Shown: piece after piece, positions 1 through 11,189 of the stretch
Numbering within the stretch: position 1 is the stretch's first letter
Layout: the number at the start of each line of letters is the position of its first letter
From: Laburnicola sp. R22_1
Lineage: Eukaryota > Ascomycota > Dothideomycetes > Pleosporales > Didymosphaeriaceae
Direction: 5' to 3'
Assembly: GCA_014281115.1 (NCBI GenBank)
Contig: JACONQ010000015.1
Coordinates: 1-64,000 of the forward strand
Length of the DNA stretch: 64,000 nt
Position numbers and translations under genes: made by a program
Notes under the pieces: generated by a model
Told to the model about the DNA's origin: nothing
Databases searched by the model: none
Seen by the model: only the letters and a program-made list of their open reading frames with translations

Positions 1-228
1 TCATTCCTAACCCTAACCCTAACCCTAACCCTAACCCTAACCCTACCTAACCCTAACCCTAACCCTAACCCTAACCCTAACCCTAACCCTAACCCTAACC
101 CTAACCCTAACCCTAACCCTAACCCTAACCCTAACCCTAACCCTAACCCTAACCCTAACCCTAACCCTAACCCTAACCCTAACCCTAACCCTAACCCTAA
201 CCCTAACCCTAACCCTAACCCTAACCCT
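1..228. repeat. Terminal telomere tract, (CCCTAA)n
   Basis: About 37 head-to-tail copies of CCCTAA run inward from the left edge, with one irregular unit (CCTACCTAACCC) near 41-53. The C-rich strand reading 5' to 3' from the left edge is the orientation expected of a left chromosome end. The first five bases are not telomeric and are probably read or assembly noise. The tract stops abruptly and is followed by AT-rich sequence, so the window starts at a true chromosome end and not at an internal repeat. Confidence 0.97.
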
Positions 229-2100
229 CTACTGTTTTACATTTCTTTTAATTTTTATCTTTTTAATATACTATACTTCTATTTTTATTTTTATATATAT
301 TAATATCTAACCCTTTATAAATACTTTATTGTTTACTTTTCCTTTTTTTTATTTTCTATTTTATAATTATTCTTCTTAATCTACCTTTTCTATCTTATGC
401 TTTTATCTCTCTTTAAAAATTCATTTTTATATTTTATCTACCTATGATTTTCTGCTATTTTTCAAAAATTTAAAATACTCCTTACTTATAAACCCTAAAA
501 TTCAATACTATCCTTATACACCCTTAACTTTTTAATCCTTTATTACAACTTTTGTATTATTTTTTATTCTTTAATTTTTCCTGTTAAATCCTTTTACTCT
601 CTACTCTCTATATTTATTTACTTTATACCTTTTACTTATAAACTTATTCTTTCTAATCTCCTTATTTATAAAATCTTTTAACATCCCTTTCTTTTATTCT
701 TTTAATATAGTAATCTACCTTTTATTTTCCCTTTTATATAAAACTTAATCCTATAGTATCTTCTATCTTTTTAAAAAAAAAATAAAAATAAAAAAATCTC
801 TTATACTTCTAAATTAAATAGTGTATAATTCTACTCCTTTTCTTTACACTATATAAATTAACGTCTTACTTTTTTTTAGTAGTTTATTAAACTCCTCTAC
901 TTTATTCTATTTTTCTCTTTTTCCTTTTTCTTTTCTAAACATGTTAATCTTATTACTCTTTTTTTTTTTTCCTTATAATTTTTTTGGCTCTTCTTACTAT
1001 GCTATCCCTAAACTTTATATATGTATAACCCTTATTAACTTCTCTTTTACTCTTTTCTCCTTTATCTCCTTTTTTTTATACTCCTTATTTTCCCATAACA
1101 TTATATACTTATAAACAGATTTTATAATTTAATCTTTAATCTTACTATTATATCTAAATTTTTACCTTTATTTTATTAATACTATGTATCTTAATTATCA
1201 TTTATGTTTAAACCCTAACCTATTTAGTTAATGTCATTCTAATCCTTATATTAATTAAAATCTAACCTCTTTATAAAATTAAATTTTATTTCGTTTGTTA
1301 TCTTATCCTCTAATTATAACGGCTCTCAATTATACAATTTTTAATTTATAATTTGTTTATTTTATATAAATTTAATTTTTTTAAAAACACTATTGTAATT
1401 CTTATTGTTCTATAATGGCTAATCTTTTTAATAAACTAAAACTCTGACGCTTTATTATTTTAAATACTAAGTAAGCATTAAGTTTTATACAAACCTATAA
1501 TTAAATAAAATTCTAATTCTATTTTTATTATAATTGCCAACCCTTTATCTTATCCTAAATGCTTTTAGTTTTATATACTCTATTTTCCAAATTTTTTATT
1601 TTTTATTTTCTACTATTTATACAATTCAAACATTATTTTTAAAATATTTAATTTTTTAATTTTAACCTATTCTTTACTATTATTTTAACTATTCTCCTTG
1701 ACTTTCTATTTTTCTTTATATTTAATTACTTTTATAATAAATCTTTTCTACTTCTTTAATTTATTTTCTTAAATAAATATTTACTTATAACTTTCTTTAC
1801 TTTTTATTCTATTTTACCTTTTTAAAGATGTTATTAATTTTAATGCCACTCCTATACAAATCCTACTTATTCTTAAATTCTATATTTGTAATATTTACTT
1901 CTTTAAAATTACTATAATATTATATTTAGAATCCTAATTATGTTAATATTTAAAAAATGTAAATTCTTTTCTACTAACATTAACATTTATACTCTAAATT
2001 ATTTCTCTAATTTCCTAACTACTATATATTATTATATAATTACTTATTTACTATTTTCCTCCTATTTTTTATATTTTTATCTTTACTTTTTAACTATTAT

Positions 2101-2193
2101 ATATTTTTACTTTAATCTTAACCATTATGCTATATTTTTACTTGAATCTTAACCATTATGCTATATTTTTACTTTAATCTTAACCATTATGCT
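2101..2193. repeat. 31-bp tandem repeat, three copies
   Basis: Three consecutive copies of a 31-bp unit containing TTTAATCTTAACCATTATGC start at 2101, 2132 and 2163. The middle copy has TTGAAT instead of TTTAAT. A diverged partial relative (CTAACTATTATGCTCTGCG) lies near 4093. No function is apparent. Confidence 0.8.
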
Positions 2194-2698
2194 ATAGATA
2201 ATATCCCAACTTTACCAAAAAAAGCCCTTTAATTTACTTTTGCTTAAAAATTAACCCTAATCCTAATAACTCGTTTTATAGTTAGTTAAATTATACCTTT
2301 AATATAATTAACTAACTATACCTATCCACCTTTATTTTTATTAAAACATTAATCTAAAATACACTAGCTATTACTATTATTTTACTATTATTTATTTGCT
2401 ATTATTGAATTTTTATTTTTTATTGTTTTTATTAATTATATATTATGAGTTTTATACTTTAATGTTAGTTTACTAGGGTATGCTAAGTATCTATATTTAG
2501 TACATATATAAAATTTTATATTATATACTATACTACTAATTTATCTATTAATTGCTTTATTTATTTTACTGCTAAATATTTTACTTTTTCTTTTTATTTT
2601 TAATAATGCCTTTACTTTTATTTATTTCCTAGATATTATATATAAAAAATAGTAAAATTAAACTTTTTATTTTTTATATATAATTATTATTACCACTA

Positions 2699-3773
2699 AC
2701 GTATTTGACCAGTACGTCGGTCAGACCACTTCGCCGGCCACTTTTTCTTGGCACGAATATTCTTTCTAAAACCTTAATAACTTTATAAATACTAGCTTAT
2801 ATAATATAAAACCTTTAAATTATACTTTTATATATTTTATATATATATATATATAGTTTTAGTTTTTAGAATAAAATTTTAGATTAATAATATATTACGT
2901 AAGATATTTAGGTTTAAACTTAAGTGTACTCGCTTAAGGTTTATACCTACTAAGCACTACTATACTAGCCTAATAAACTATAATACTTTTTTATATAAAG
3001 TTATATATATAATCTATAGCATATTAGTAGTATATAGCGTGCAGCTTAGTATTACTAGTACTATTTAGGTTTTAGTTTAGAAAGACTAAAAATAGAAAAA
3101 GTATTCTTAAATATAGTAATATAAATATATATAATATATTTTAACTTTCTAACTACTTTAATATATATAGATAAGTATAGTAAAAAATTATTTTAGTTTT
3201 ATTTTAATTATATACTAATAGAATTAAGTAATAGAAATTAGTAAAAAGTAAAGTATTAATTTGTTATAATTATAAACTATTATTACTATATATAAACCTT
3301 TAGAACTATTTATATAATGGTATGAATAGCAGAAAGTAAAAAAAAAAATTAAAAATAAGTTATTATAGCTTATATAAATAAAAGAGTAATTTTAGACCTT
3401 TACCTATTTAGGTTAATTAAACTAGCCTTATAAGTAGGCTGCACGCTTAGTAAGCTATGCTATAGTATAATATAATATATATATTATATATAAAAAATAG
3501 TTGTTACGTTTATTATAAGTTATATATAGGTGTTACTAGGTATAAACCTTAAGCGAGCCTACATAACTTTAAACTTAAGTAACTTACGTAATATATTATT
3601 AATATAGACTTTTATCTAAAAAAATAGAAAGTATATATATATAAAAGTCTAATATTAAAATTTTATTTTATATAACCTGCTATTTATAAAGTTATTAAAG
3701 CTTTAAAATGTAAATTTATGCTAAGAAAAACTAACTGACAAAGTAGTCTAACCGGCTCACTAGTTAAATACGT
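2699..3773. mobile_element. Palindromic foldback DNA element, RIP-degraded
   Basis: The ends are inverted repeats. The left begins ACGTATTTGACC and carries a GCCGGCCACTTTTTCTTGG-like segment; the right is its diverged complement ending in AAATACGT. A TA dinucleotide flanks both sides (2697-2698 and 3774-3775), as for Tc1/mariner-type target sites. The symmetry continues inward: the segment around 2880-2960 (with GCTTAAGGTTTATACCTA) is matched in reverse complement around 3530-3595, and GCGTGCAGC near 3038 pairs with GCTGCACGC near 3439. The element is therefore one large inverted repeat centred near 3236 and has no coding capacity. The TIR style resembles the Fot1-like element at 50228-52429. 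Confidence 0.75.
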
Positions 3774-4432
3774 TAACATTACTACTTTATTTAATACCTT
3801 TATTTAGTTTTATTATATTCCTTTTGTTTCTACCTTTATAATAAACTTATTTAAATATAAACTTTTAATTCTCTTTATTTGTTATTCTTTACTAACCTCT
3901 TTATAAATTTTACTAATTTAAACTCTACTTTATTTTATATTTCTAAACTACTTTACTTTTTATTTATCTTTTTAATTATATTCTTAACTACTATATATTA
4001 ATACTTATTTACTTATTTACTATTTATTCTTTTAATATATTTCTTTTATTTTAAATCCCTTATCTTACTTTATTTTATATTTTATATGTGTATTCTAACT
4101 ATTATGCTCTGCGTAATATTATATCTAATAAGATTAATTTTACCTTTTTTTGTTTTTAAAAAAAAATTAATTAGACTATATTCCTAGCCCTAATTTTTAC
4201 TAACCCTAACCCTTTTATGTTTTAAAATTCTAACCCTCTTCTCTTTATTTTTTCTTTAATAACACTCTTCTTTTTTTTATTCTATTCTTTTTTTTTTTGC
4301 TATTTATATAACTCTTTTTTAATACTCTTCTTTTTTATACTATTTTATTTTTTAAAATTCTAACTATATACTCTCTTTTATCCTCTTAATCTTTTTCCCT
4401 ACTTTTTTTTTGTTTTTTAACTCTTTTTACCC

Positions 4433-4462
4433 TTAGGATTAGGGTTAACCCTAACCCTAATC
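4433..4462. repeat. Interstitial head-to-head telomere relic
   Basis: TTAGG-ATTAGGG is followed at once by TTAACCCTAACCCTAA. G-strand units running into C-strand units is the polarity expected if two chromosome ends were joined. It marks a sharp composition change from AT-rich subtelomere on the left to GC-balanced sequence on the right. Only about four units remain, so it may also be a chance or RIP-eroded relic. Confidence 0.7.
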
Positions 4463-4740
4463 ACGGGAATCGGCCTAGCGCGGATATTCTATCCCTAACA
4501 AATTAACGATGCTATAACGATACTATCGACATGTTACCCAACATGTTTAAGCCGCCCTGGGTTAGAGTTAATTAGCCCGCGGGAACCTTATTCTAGTGGG
4601 ATTTAAGTAAATATTCCAGCGAGTCTCTGTGCTAAAAAGTACCCACGCGAATCGTGCTAGCGCGGATATTCTATCCCTAATAAAGCGTTCGCCGTAAATA
4701 TCCAGTCCAATCTTACTAGAATTGCAGCTCTGGGTTAGAA
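4463..4740. repeat. Direct repeat pair (GCTAGCGCGGATATTC family)
   Basis: A 24-bp identical block containing CTAGCGCGGATATTCTAT occurs at 4475-4498 and 4657-4680, 182 bp apart. Each copy is followed 50-70 bp later by a CTGGGTTAGA-type motif. A third, RIP-diverged copy sits at 43416-43439, again followed by CCCTGGGATAGGG. This is a dispersed repeat of unknown type, possibly the end of a larger element. Confidence 0.6.
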
Positions 4741-6175
4741 TAAGCATAGTCTCCTATATTAAAAGAAGTAGATAAGGTAAGTTGACTCTATTTTTAAAAA
4801 GCTACACTAAGATAAGGAGACTCTAGGTACACAGGACTTACGCGCTTTTATGCGCAGTCGTTGGGGCGGAATAACTATTCATCCAAGGTAGCTGCGCTGG
4901 GTGCGCGAGCAGTTGCCCTAGGTGTAGGAGGCAGTCGCACTAGGGCGTAAGGCAGTCGCGCTAGGTGCTCATGTGACTTGCTAGTATACTGGACCGTTAC
5001 ACTCTGCAATAGTAACAAGTAAGGCCAATACCTTACGAAGGTCCTTTTGGATATTAATTCTCGATATTAATCTGGGTATTCTTTCCCTGCAGGATCGGCT
5101 CTTCTATTGTCTTGTAGAAACTAGCTGGGTTAGGGCCTTCTGTATGCGTTGCTAGCGTAGTCTGCTTCTCTGTATATGTTGCCCACGCCCTTGATATCTG
5201 CGCCCACGCCTCTACCCAGTCCTGTGATATATTGTTAGGACGCGCGTAGTACTGCTTCTTAGGTATGTAGTATGGGGCTAGCGTGTCTTTGTACAGCTCA
5301 CGGTCCTTTGTAATTATATACAATATAGTCGTCTCGACAGTCTATAGGCCCTTGCCTTTGGCAATACGAGTAGCATTAACGGGCCCAATACTAGAGTGTA
5401 TCACTATTCGCTATATTAGTCTAGATGCCACCTTAAGTATAGTAAGTAGAAAGGGATACTTACTTGTCTTTGTAGAACTGATAGCATGCTTCCGAATGGC
5501 TATTGTGGCAAGCGCAAGGAAGCTGTTTAGTAGCCTATGAGTATTAAGCGTACTAAGCGAGTTCTCTTCCTGCACTGGCAGCCCTTGCACGCTCTATAGG
5601 CAGAGGGTAGAAGTAAGTAGACAAGAGAATAGTATGGCCATAGGTAGATAGAGACAAGTTTTATGTACTCTTATTTGGGGAGAAAAGGTAGCGTATCTAA
5701 GAGAGTAATAAATAAAGCTGTGGGCAACCCAGAAGTGGCTGCAGACCTGCCTTTCTACTCATCTACAAATGGGCCTAATTGGTGGAGGTTGCGATTAGCA
5801 TTGCGCTGTATACGCCGCTTAGGCCCTAGTAAATGCTAGGGGCGGCGTATAAGGATGCCAAAGGGTGTATGGTAGCATTCGCCTCAACTAGCGCTGATTA
5901 GCGCTGAAGCCTGATTGGCACGGCCTCGCTAGAAGGTTTTAGGGCAAAATATATGTGGCATGGTGTTGTGTTATTGCCGCATCTATTATAAAGGTGACTG
6001 TGTCCTCGCTTAAGTGTTAACCTTATCTACTTACACCTAACCCTAGGTACTAATTGCTGCATTATAAAAGCCACGCCGCTAGCGACGCCCTATCTTGTGC
6101 ACTACGGTATCAAAACTGGCTATATAATTCGCACGCCCTTTTGCCTTAATAAGCAGTAGGCACACGTACGCATCT
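4741..6175. other. Interval without a recognised gene; weak minus-strand coding signal near 5054-5560
   Basis: On the minus strand, 5323 to 5054 encodes an 89-residue stretch of ordinary protein composition (contains YYARPNNISQDWVEAWAQIS). Upstream of it, near 5435-5470, is an intron-like GTAAGTATCC element preceded by a short hydrophobic coding stretch. I do not recognise the protein and cannot tell whether these pieces belong together. The rest of the interval shows CTAG-rich decay and no continuous frame. Confidence 0.3.
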
Positions 6176-7057
6176 ATGGCTGCACGAAACGCTAGGCGAG
6201 CATTGCTTTAAGCGTGCAAACAAGGCGCCTTGGCAGACGTTAAGGCCTGCACCGCTTAGCTACTAGCTATCTCTAACGCTAAAGAAACCAATCCGCCGAT
6301 AAAGATGGCAATGGGCGAGGCTGCAATGGGTGGCCATACGAATAGTCTTCGCCATCTCATGGCCAGCCTCCCTAGGGATTACTGGCAGGGCTCGTACGGT
6401 CCCTGGGACCCGGTTGTCCCTCTCGTCGACAACCTTCCCTAGGAATGGCGTGTTGCAGCCATGTCCGACTACGTAGTATATCTCGCTGCTGCTGGAGGTA
6501 TACCTAACGTAATTTAAGCGCTTTTGAATGCTGGCCTTGGGCTTAATTACGACGTAGAGCGAATAGGATTGCCGCTTAGCATCGCCATCCTCTATAGCAA
6601 ACTGGACCTCATACGCTTTCTACTTGCTAAGGGTGCGGACCTAAACGGGCCCTATTTATTTCCCCCTATCTCCTTCCTTAACTAGGCGGCTTTGCTCTGA
6701 TTGACGACTATTATGCAGTTGCTTCTTAACTATAGCGCAGCTGTACGAGAATTGATGGCCTTGCAAGGCGCCGCAGAGGTGGGTTGCCTTAAAGCCGCAG
6801 AGCTCCTGCTTGAGTTAGGCGCGGAAGTGAACGAGGTTCTCCGCTAGAATTAGACTGACTGTGATGTGGACATAATAGGCACGCCCCTCTACGTTACTGT
6901 GCGGCGCGACTAAGAGGCCATGGTTAAATTCCTTCTACGACGCGGCGCGAGGCAGGACTTGCTGGATAGTGACAGAGCTATGGTGAAGACATTGGCTGTA
7001 GAGAAGGGAAACCCTAGGATTATACGTCTGTTGCAGAAGCACAACAAACCTAGCTAG
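6176..7057 (+). pseudogene. Ankyrin-repeat protein pseudogene
   Basis: One reading frame from an ATG at 6176 to about 7057 encodes ankyrin-type repeats interrupted only by TAG/TAA codons. Recognisable helix-turn-helix repeats include 'LIRFLLAKGADLNG' and 'CLKAAELLLELGAEVNE', then 'MVKFLLRRGARQD' and a final 'IIRLLQKHN'. Ankyrin repeats mediate protein-protein binding. The stops lie where Gln or similar codons are expected (for example in 'TNSLRHLMASLPRDYW...' and before 'ALLNAGLGLNYD'). This is consistent with C-to-T decay of a once intact frame, and I see no frameshift. The terminal TAG after 'QKHNKPS' may itself be a decayed codon, so the 3' end is approximate. No partner domain (HET, NACHT) is visible in this window. 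Confidence 0.8.
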
Positions 7058-7435
7058 CCCCAGAGATTCTTTGTAGACGGATTATTAACCTATTTAATCT
7101 GTTACTATACGAGTCCTCCTGCACCACGTGAACGTGCACATGCCGCAGAAGCTTAAGGCGTGGGTGAGGGGATTCTGCGCCTTGGTTGCCGCCGCCTGTG
7201 CCTCTCATTACGTCCCGTCCGTACCAACTACGAGTGATGAGCCCTTATCTGTTGGTGCCATACTTTCTGGTTTCATGGTCAAAGTTAGCGCGTAGATCGT
7301 TGTACTATAAGTCCTACAAATAGAAACACTATTAAGGTTGAGAGCGCATATCTGACCTAGTTAACGCTATGTGCGGCAATCCTTTACTTATAAGATACTG
7401 TGCCGGTCCAAGCCACCCGCACCAATTGCTTAACT

Positions 7436-8461
7436 ATGCCCAACGCCGCGTCTGGTCTGTCCTGAGAAGGAGGGGGCTAGGCAGACTTGTAGCAAGGTAT
7501 TTAAGAGGCTTCCTGATCCGTCTCTCCCTGAACAGTAAGTCCTCGCTTTGTTATTTATCTTTATCCTATCTACCTTTTTATAGAGACGCCTTCTTAACAA
7601 ACTGCAAGTTTCTACGCTCACGCTATAAAGCCAAGTATTACTACTGGCGTCGCTGTGGCCGTGAGCCTCATCTCCGTTACAGCGCGTGCTACTACTATCC
7701 CCGCACGCGGTGTAGATTCGCAGTTCTCGCCTTTTACTAAATGCATCTAGGGGCATTATCTGGGCTTCCTAAAGGACGGTAGCAAGCCTATATTGTAGGA
7801 GATGCGCGCTTGTGTTAACTAGATATAAATGTACGCCCGCTGTGCGGAGATTAGTAACAACAACAACGATGATGATAATAACGTCCTACTTTACGAGCTG
7901 TAGGAGGTGGACACTGTAAAGCCTCGCGGTATTGTTAATAAAGTGTAGGTGCTAGGTAAGTAGCTGTACCTAAACCAAAAGCCGTGGTGCGATAGCACGG
8001 AGGTCCATAATAACTTTATGTGGGTAGAAGATATTAAGAAGGACGCGAACAACGTCTGCTCACAATTAAAAGAGCAGATTGACGCCTATGGCATTAAAGA
8101 GGATGGTGGTGTTAGTGCAGTTGTTAATCTTCTAACTAATAGGCATAATAAGCAAGGCCACTAGCTTAAGGATAATTGCCATGTTACTGCAACCTACCTC
8201 CTGAATTTCTATCCGCCTGCCAAGATGGGAATTGAGGAGATAAAGCGGCTGGCTTTGGGGGTGTACGACCTGTGTAATAATGCTATCGAGCGGATTATAA
8301 TAAAGGACAAGGGTTGTATAGCCAATATTAAATACTTCTGACTGAGTAAGGCAAAGACCTATTGTGGAGATGGAGCGATTAGTGGTGCCATTAGGATGTT
8401 CTTTGGCTAGGATACACGCCTAGTAGCCGATTTCTCTCTTGGCTTTTTAAACGACGGCTAG
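7436..8461 (+). pseudogene. Unknown protein pseudogene with one short intron
   Basis: A 5' exon from an ATG at 7436 is joined across a probable 49-51 bp intron (GTAAGT at 7535, TATAG near 7583) to a long 3' exon. The 3' exon keeps one frame to 8461. It contains a hydrophobic stretch ('ITTGVAVAVSLISVTA'), an Asn/Asp run ('SNNNNDDDNN'), and segments such as 'WVEDIKKDANNVCSQLKEQI' and 'YLLNFYPPAKMGIEEIKRLA'. In-frame stops are TAG, TAA or TGA at positions compatible with CAG, CAA or CGA. Several Cys residues and the hydrophobic stretch would fit a secreted or membrane-anchored protein, but I do not recognise the family. An overlapping open frame at 7369-7740 crosses the intron and I treat it as a shadow. 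Confidence 0.55.
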
Positions 8462-9862
8462 TAGCTACCCTTTCCCCTCTTTTGATTAACGAACCGGCTT
8501 TTCCTTCGCTCTCTTTAGCGCTGCCGTGCAGTATTCTATACTGTAGCTCACTACACTCGCTTATGTTAAGAATAAATGCTAAGCCTTTTTTCTTATTTTA
8601 TTTATATTGTCGCTTATAAATATAAGCTTGTTGCTATAAAGCTGCTTATCTCTTCTTGCCATTGTCCCTCTATACTAAATTACATAGTCCTCTACTCTTT
8701 TCTATCTAGATTGGCTGGGTGGGTAGTCTACCTAACTAGAAAGTAACACTTAGTAGGGAAGTAACCTAGTGCATTTTACCATAAAGGTGATGTGCAAGAG
8801 CCATAGAAGGTAGGGTTCAGGCCAATAATCCTAAGGCGGCAATGTTGGAACGAGGGTCGATAGGCGCGTGGACGGCTAGGGAAACGTATGTGTAGTGGAA
8901 CGAGAAGGCGCCTACGAGCTTGTTGTAGGCCTGACGTTTTAAGCACCTGTACCCTCGACGTATTCGGCTCCTAGGGTCGGTAGGTAGGCAAAGGGAAAGG
9001 ATAGCTGGGGGCCTGTCTACACACGACACGCCTATCACCTAGGCAGTTGGTTTATACCCTCCTACTTTGTTATCTTAGCCCCCTACCTTCTGCCTCACGC
9101 TCCGTTTCTATGGCCCAGCCCACCCTAGCAGCCCTAACAACGCTCCCTACCTCTGGGCTATAGAGAGAAGGCATGCCTCGGCCGTAGCTTAGCTTATTAG
9201 GATACTGGGCGCCTGGGGATTGTTGGTTGAGGCGCTAGACTGTTAGAGCAGGACTACTACGCTAAGGCCGTTCCCTACGCGCTAGCTGCGCCTCTATTCT
9301 GCTGGGGTGTGACGCCGCCTACACTTCTTGTCTATAACGTTATATCTATGCCTCTCTCCTCTTACCGTGCCTAATAGTCTAAAACACCACCTGCGCCTCT
9401 CTCTACTATAACTCCCAAAGCACTAATAATACCTAAACACCCCCCTTTCTACTTTTTGCTAACACTACCTGGCCTTACGCCGATATGGCTAGGCTGTGCT
9501 AACATATATATGTAGGCGTGCTGCCTAGTCAGAAACTATGCCTGCCCTACTACTCCTCCCAACTATATAGGCAGAGGGCGTAGGTAGCTCCCACTAGGGG
9601 CCAGCGTTGTATTGGCTACGCAAACAAGGCATTTAGCGATAAAGAAGTGCGGTGTTAAGGACTGCTATCTAGTGGCTATGCAAGACACACAGTGGTGTGC
9701 GTATGGTAGACAGGCATCTTAGCAAACCACGCTGTCTGCAGCACCTCTACTACTCCTATTCTGTGCCCGCCCTCCTGAGCGCCTTTGCGCTTCGCCGCTT
9801 TAATATGTGATAGGTTTAGTCTTGTCTACCTACTATGTATAAAGTCCGCAACGCTTCTTTCC
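8462..9862. other. Interval without a recognised gene
   Basis: GC-balanced but CTAG-rich sequence. A 73-codon minus-strand frame at 9038-8817 has two similar segments (around TCGATAGGCGCG and TCGGTAGGTAGG) but no recognisable motif. I see no convincing gene, RNA or transposon end here. Confidence 0.4.
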
Positions 9863-10658
9863 ATGGACAATAACCCTACTATAGGAACCTAGACCATAGT
9901 TAGTACCACGGCTCAATATGGCGTCTCTCCTCCTACAAGCTCTGGCCTATCCACAGCCTTAATTGCTGGGTTCGTCGCTTTGGCGGTAGCCTTTTGCCTT
10001 TGTGCGCTGCTTCTTCTGCTCTACTGCGTTGGCCCACGAATGCGTGACAGGCGACCCCCTCCCCCCGTCCCCAAAAAGGACCGTCGCCTACTAGTTGCTT
10101 CAACCGAACCTACCTTAAGGCGGAACGCGGCTACTCCTAGCAGACCTGCCCGCGGAAAACCTTCCCTTAGCACGTGGTGGCTAGCGGGAGCTAACTGCTG
10201 TGAGGCTCGCAAACCCATCACTGCCTTTTAGGGTACTAAGGCTTTGCTTCCCACGCATCTGGCTATTTTGGAGTCCCCTATCTATTGCCAAAATCTCTTC
10301 CAGCTAACGTGCTAGCGTTCGAGGCATTTAAGGGGGATCGGCTTGGATCTAGAGAACGCTTGGCCCCAGCCTTTGCAGCCAGGTTGTACCAAGATAGAGC
10401 GTATGCTGGAGCGGCGGCCGTGGCCTGGCTCTAGCTGTGGCAGCAGTTAGTACTTGCGACCCAGCTCGTGCTGGACGGTTTTTAAGCAAGACCTGGGAGA
10501 AGGTCTCAAGCGCGAGTCAGGAGGAAGCCTAGGGCCAATGATGAGATTAGTCTAAGTAGCGGCATGTGGCCATGCGGTAGTGCAGCCCACGTGTACGCGT
10601 GAAGGTCGACGTGGCGTGCTTAGTATGGCGGGGACTAATGGAATACGCGACGTCTAAG
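9863..10658 (+). pseudogene. Small single-pass membrane protein, paralog 1
   Basis: The frame from the ATG at 9863 gives a short polar N-terminus with TAG at codon 10. Next comes a transmembrane segment ('LIAGFVALAVAFCLCALLLL'), then a basic proline-rich stretch ('RMRDRRPPPPVPKKDRR') and a long soluble tail. The frame continues past TAG at 10229-10231 and further TAG/TAA codons to about 10658. The same architecture and frame recur at 12944-13774. Shared motifs are PPPVPxKD, a D-L-E-x-x-x-PQPLQP block (near 10350 and 13478) and an 'L-G-x-x-x-x-LVQ(stop)A' block near the end. Conservation across the stop codons argues that the tail was translated in the ancestor. Family and function are unknown; the topology predicts a type I-like plasma- or endomembrane protein. 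Confidence 0.6.
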
Positions 10659-11189
10659 CTACTACTGCATGACCATAAACAACGGCACGCCTGTGCACCC
10701 CTTGCCTGCGTGACTGCAAGGGGGAGCGCTATCTATCTGTTAAGCCTACGTGCGGCACGTGGCCAGAAGTGTAGCCATCTGTTGCTACGTGTGCCAGCAT
10801 CCCCTAAGACTGTTATGTTGCGAGGGGGTGGTACGTTCACCACAGGAGGTGTCCTGCCAAGGCGAGGAACTACTAGAGAAGCGCCACCTAGTATTGCCTT
10901 TGGCTTCCCCTTTGCCTTAAGGGAGTAGGAGCCTGACCCCTACGCCGTCCCCAGAGGTGGGGTGGCGCAGGTACTCGTTGTTGGTTAGTGCATTAGGGCT
11001 AGAGTAATAGAGTAGGCAGTAGGATAGATGGATTGTATTGCTATTAATGGAATGAAGGTGGAGGGAAAGCATCTGGAAAGGAGGAAATGGTTGGCAGAGG
11101 AAAGGAGTGTGCTTCTGCTACTTCTCTATATAGGCTACGCTCCAGGTGAGGACGTGCGACGCTGGTATATGGCGACGCTTTGCACTGTC
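10659..11189. other. Interval without a recognised gene
   Basis: Spacer between two decayed genes that converge here. Short open frames are present (for example within 10599-10928), but their composition looks like chance translation. No transposon ends or RNA genes are visible. Confidence 0.4.

Larger units (their letters stand above)
229..4432. other. AT-rich, RIP-like subtelomeric sequence without recognisable genes
   Basis: Extremely AT-rich, pyrimidine-rich sequence with long T runs and frequent TA steps. Isolated degenerate telomere units lie inside it (near 1210, 2250 and 4199-4213). I see no open frame with protein-like composition; the only longer frame, near 1940-2152, is low-complexity Phe/Tyr/Ile. 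The stretch contains a foldback element and a small tandem repeat, listed separately. It ends at an inverted telomere relic, which suggests it was added as a block. Confidence 0.75.

Noticed and set aside
1940..2152. 70-codon frame in AT-rich subtelomere
   Set aside because: Low-complexity Tyr/Phe/Leu/Ile translation of AT-rich DNA that overlaps the 31-bp tandem repeat.
7369..7740. 123-codon plus-strand open frame
   Set aside because: It runs through the GTAAGT...TATAG intron and stays open by chance; the neighbouring frame gives continuous protein-like sequence on both sides of the intron.
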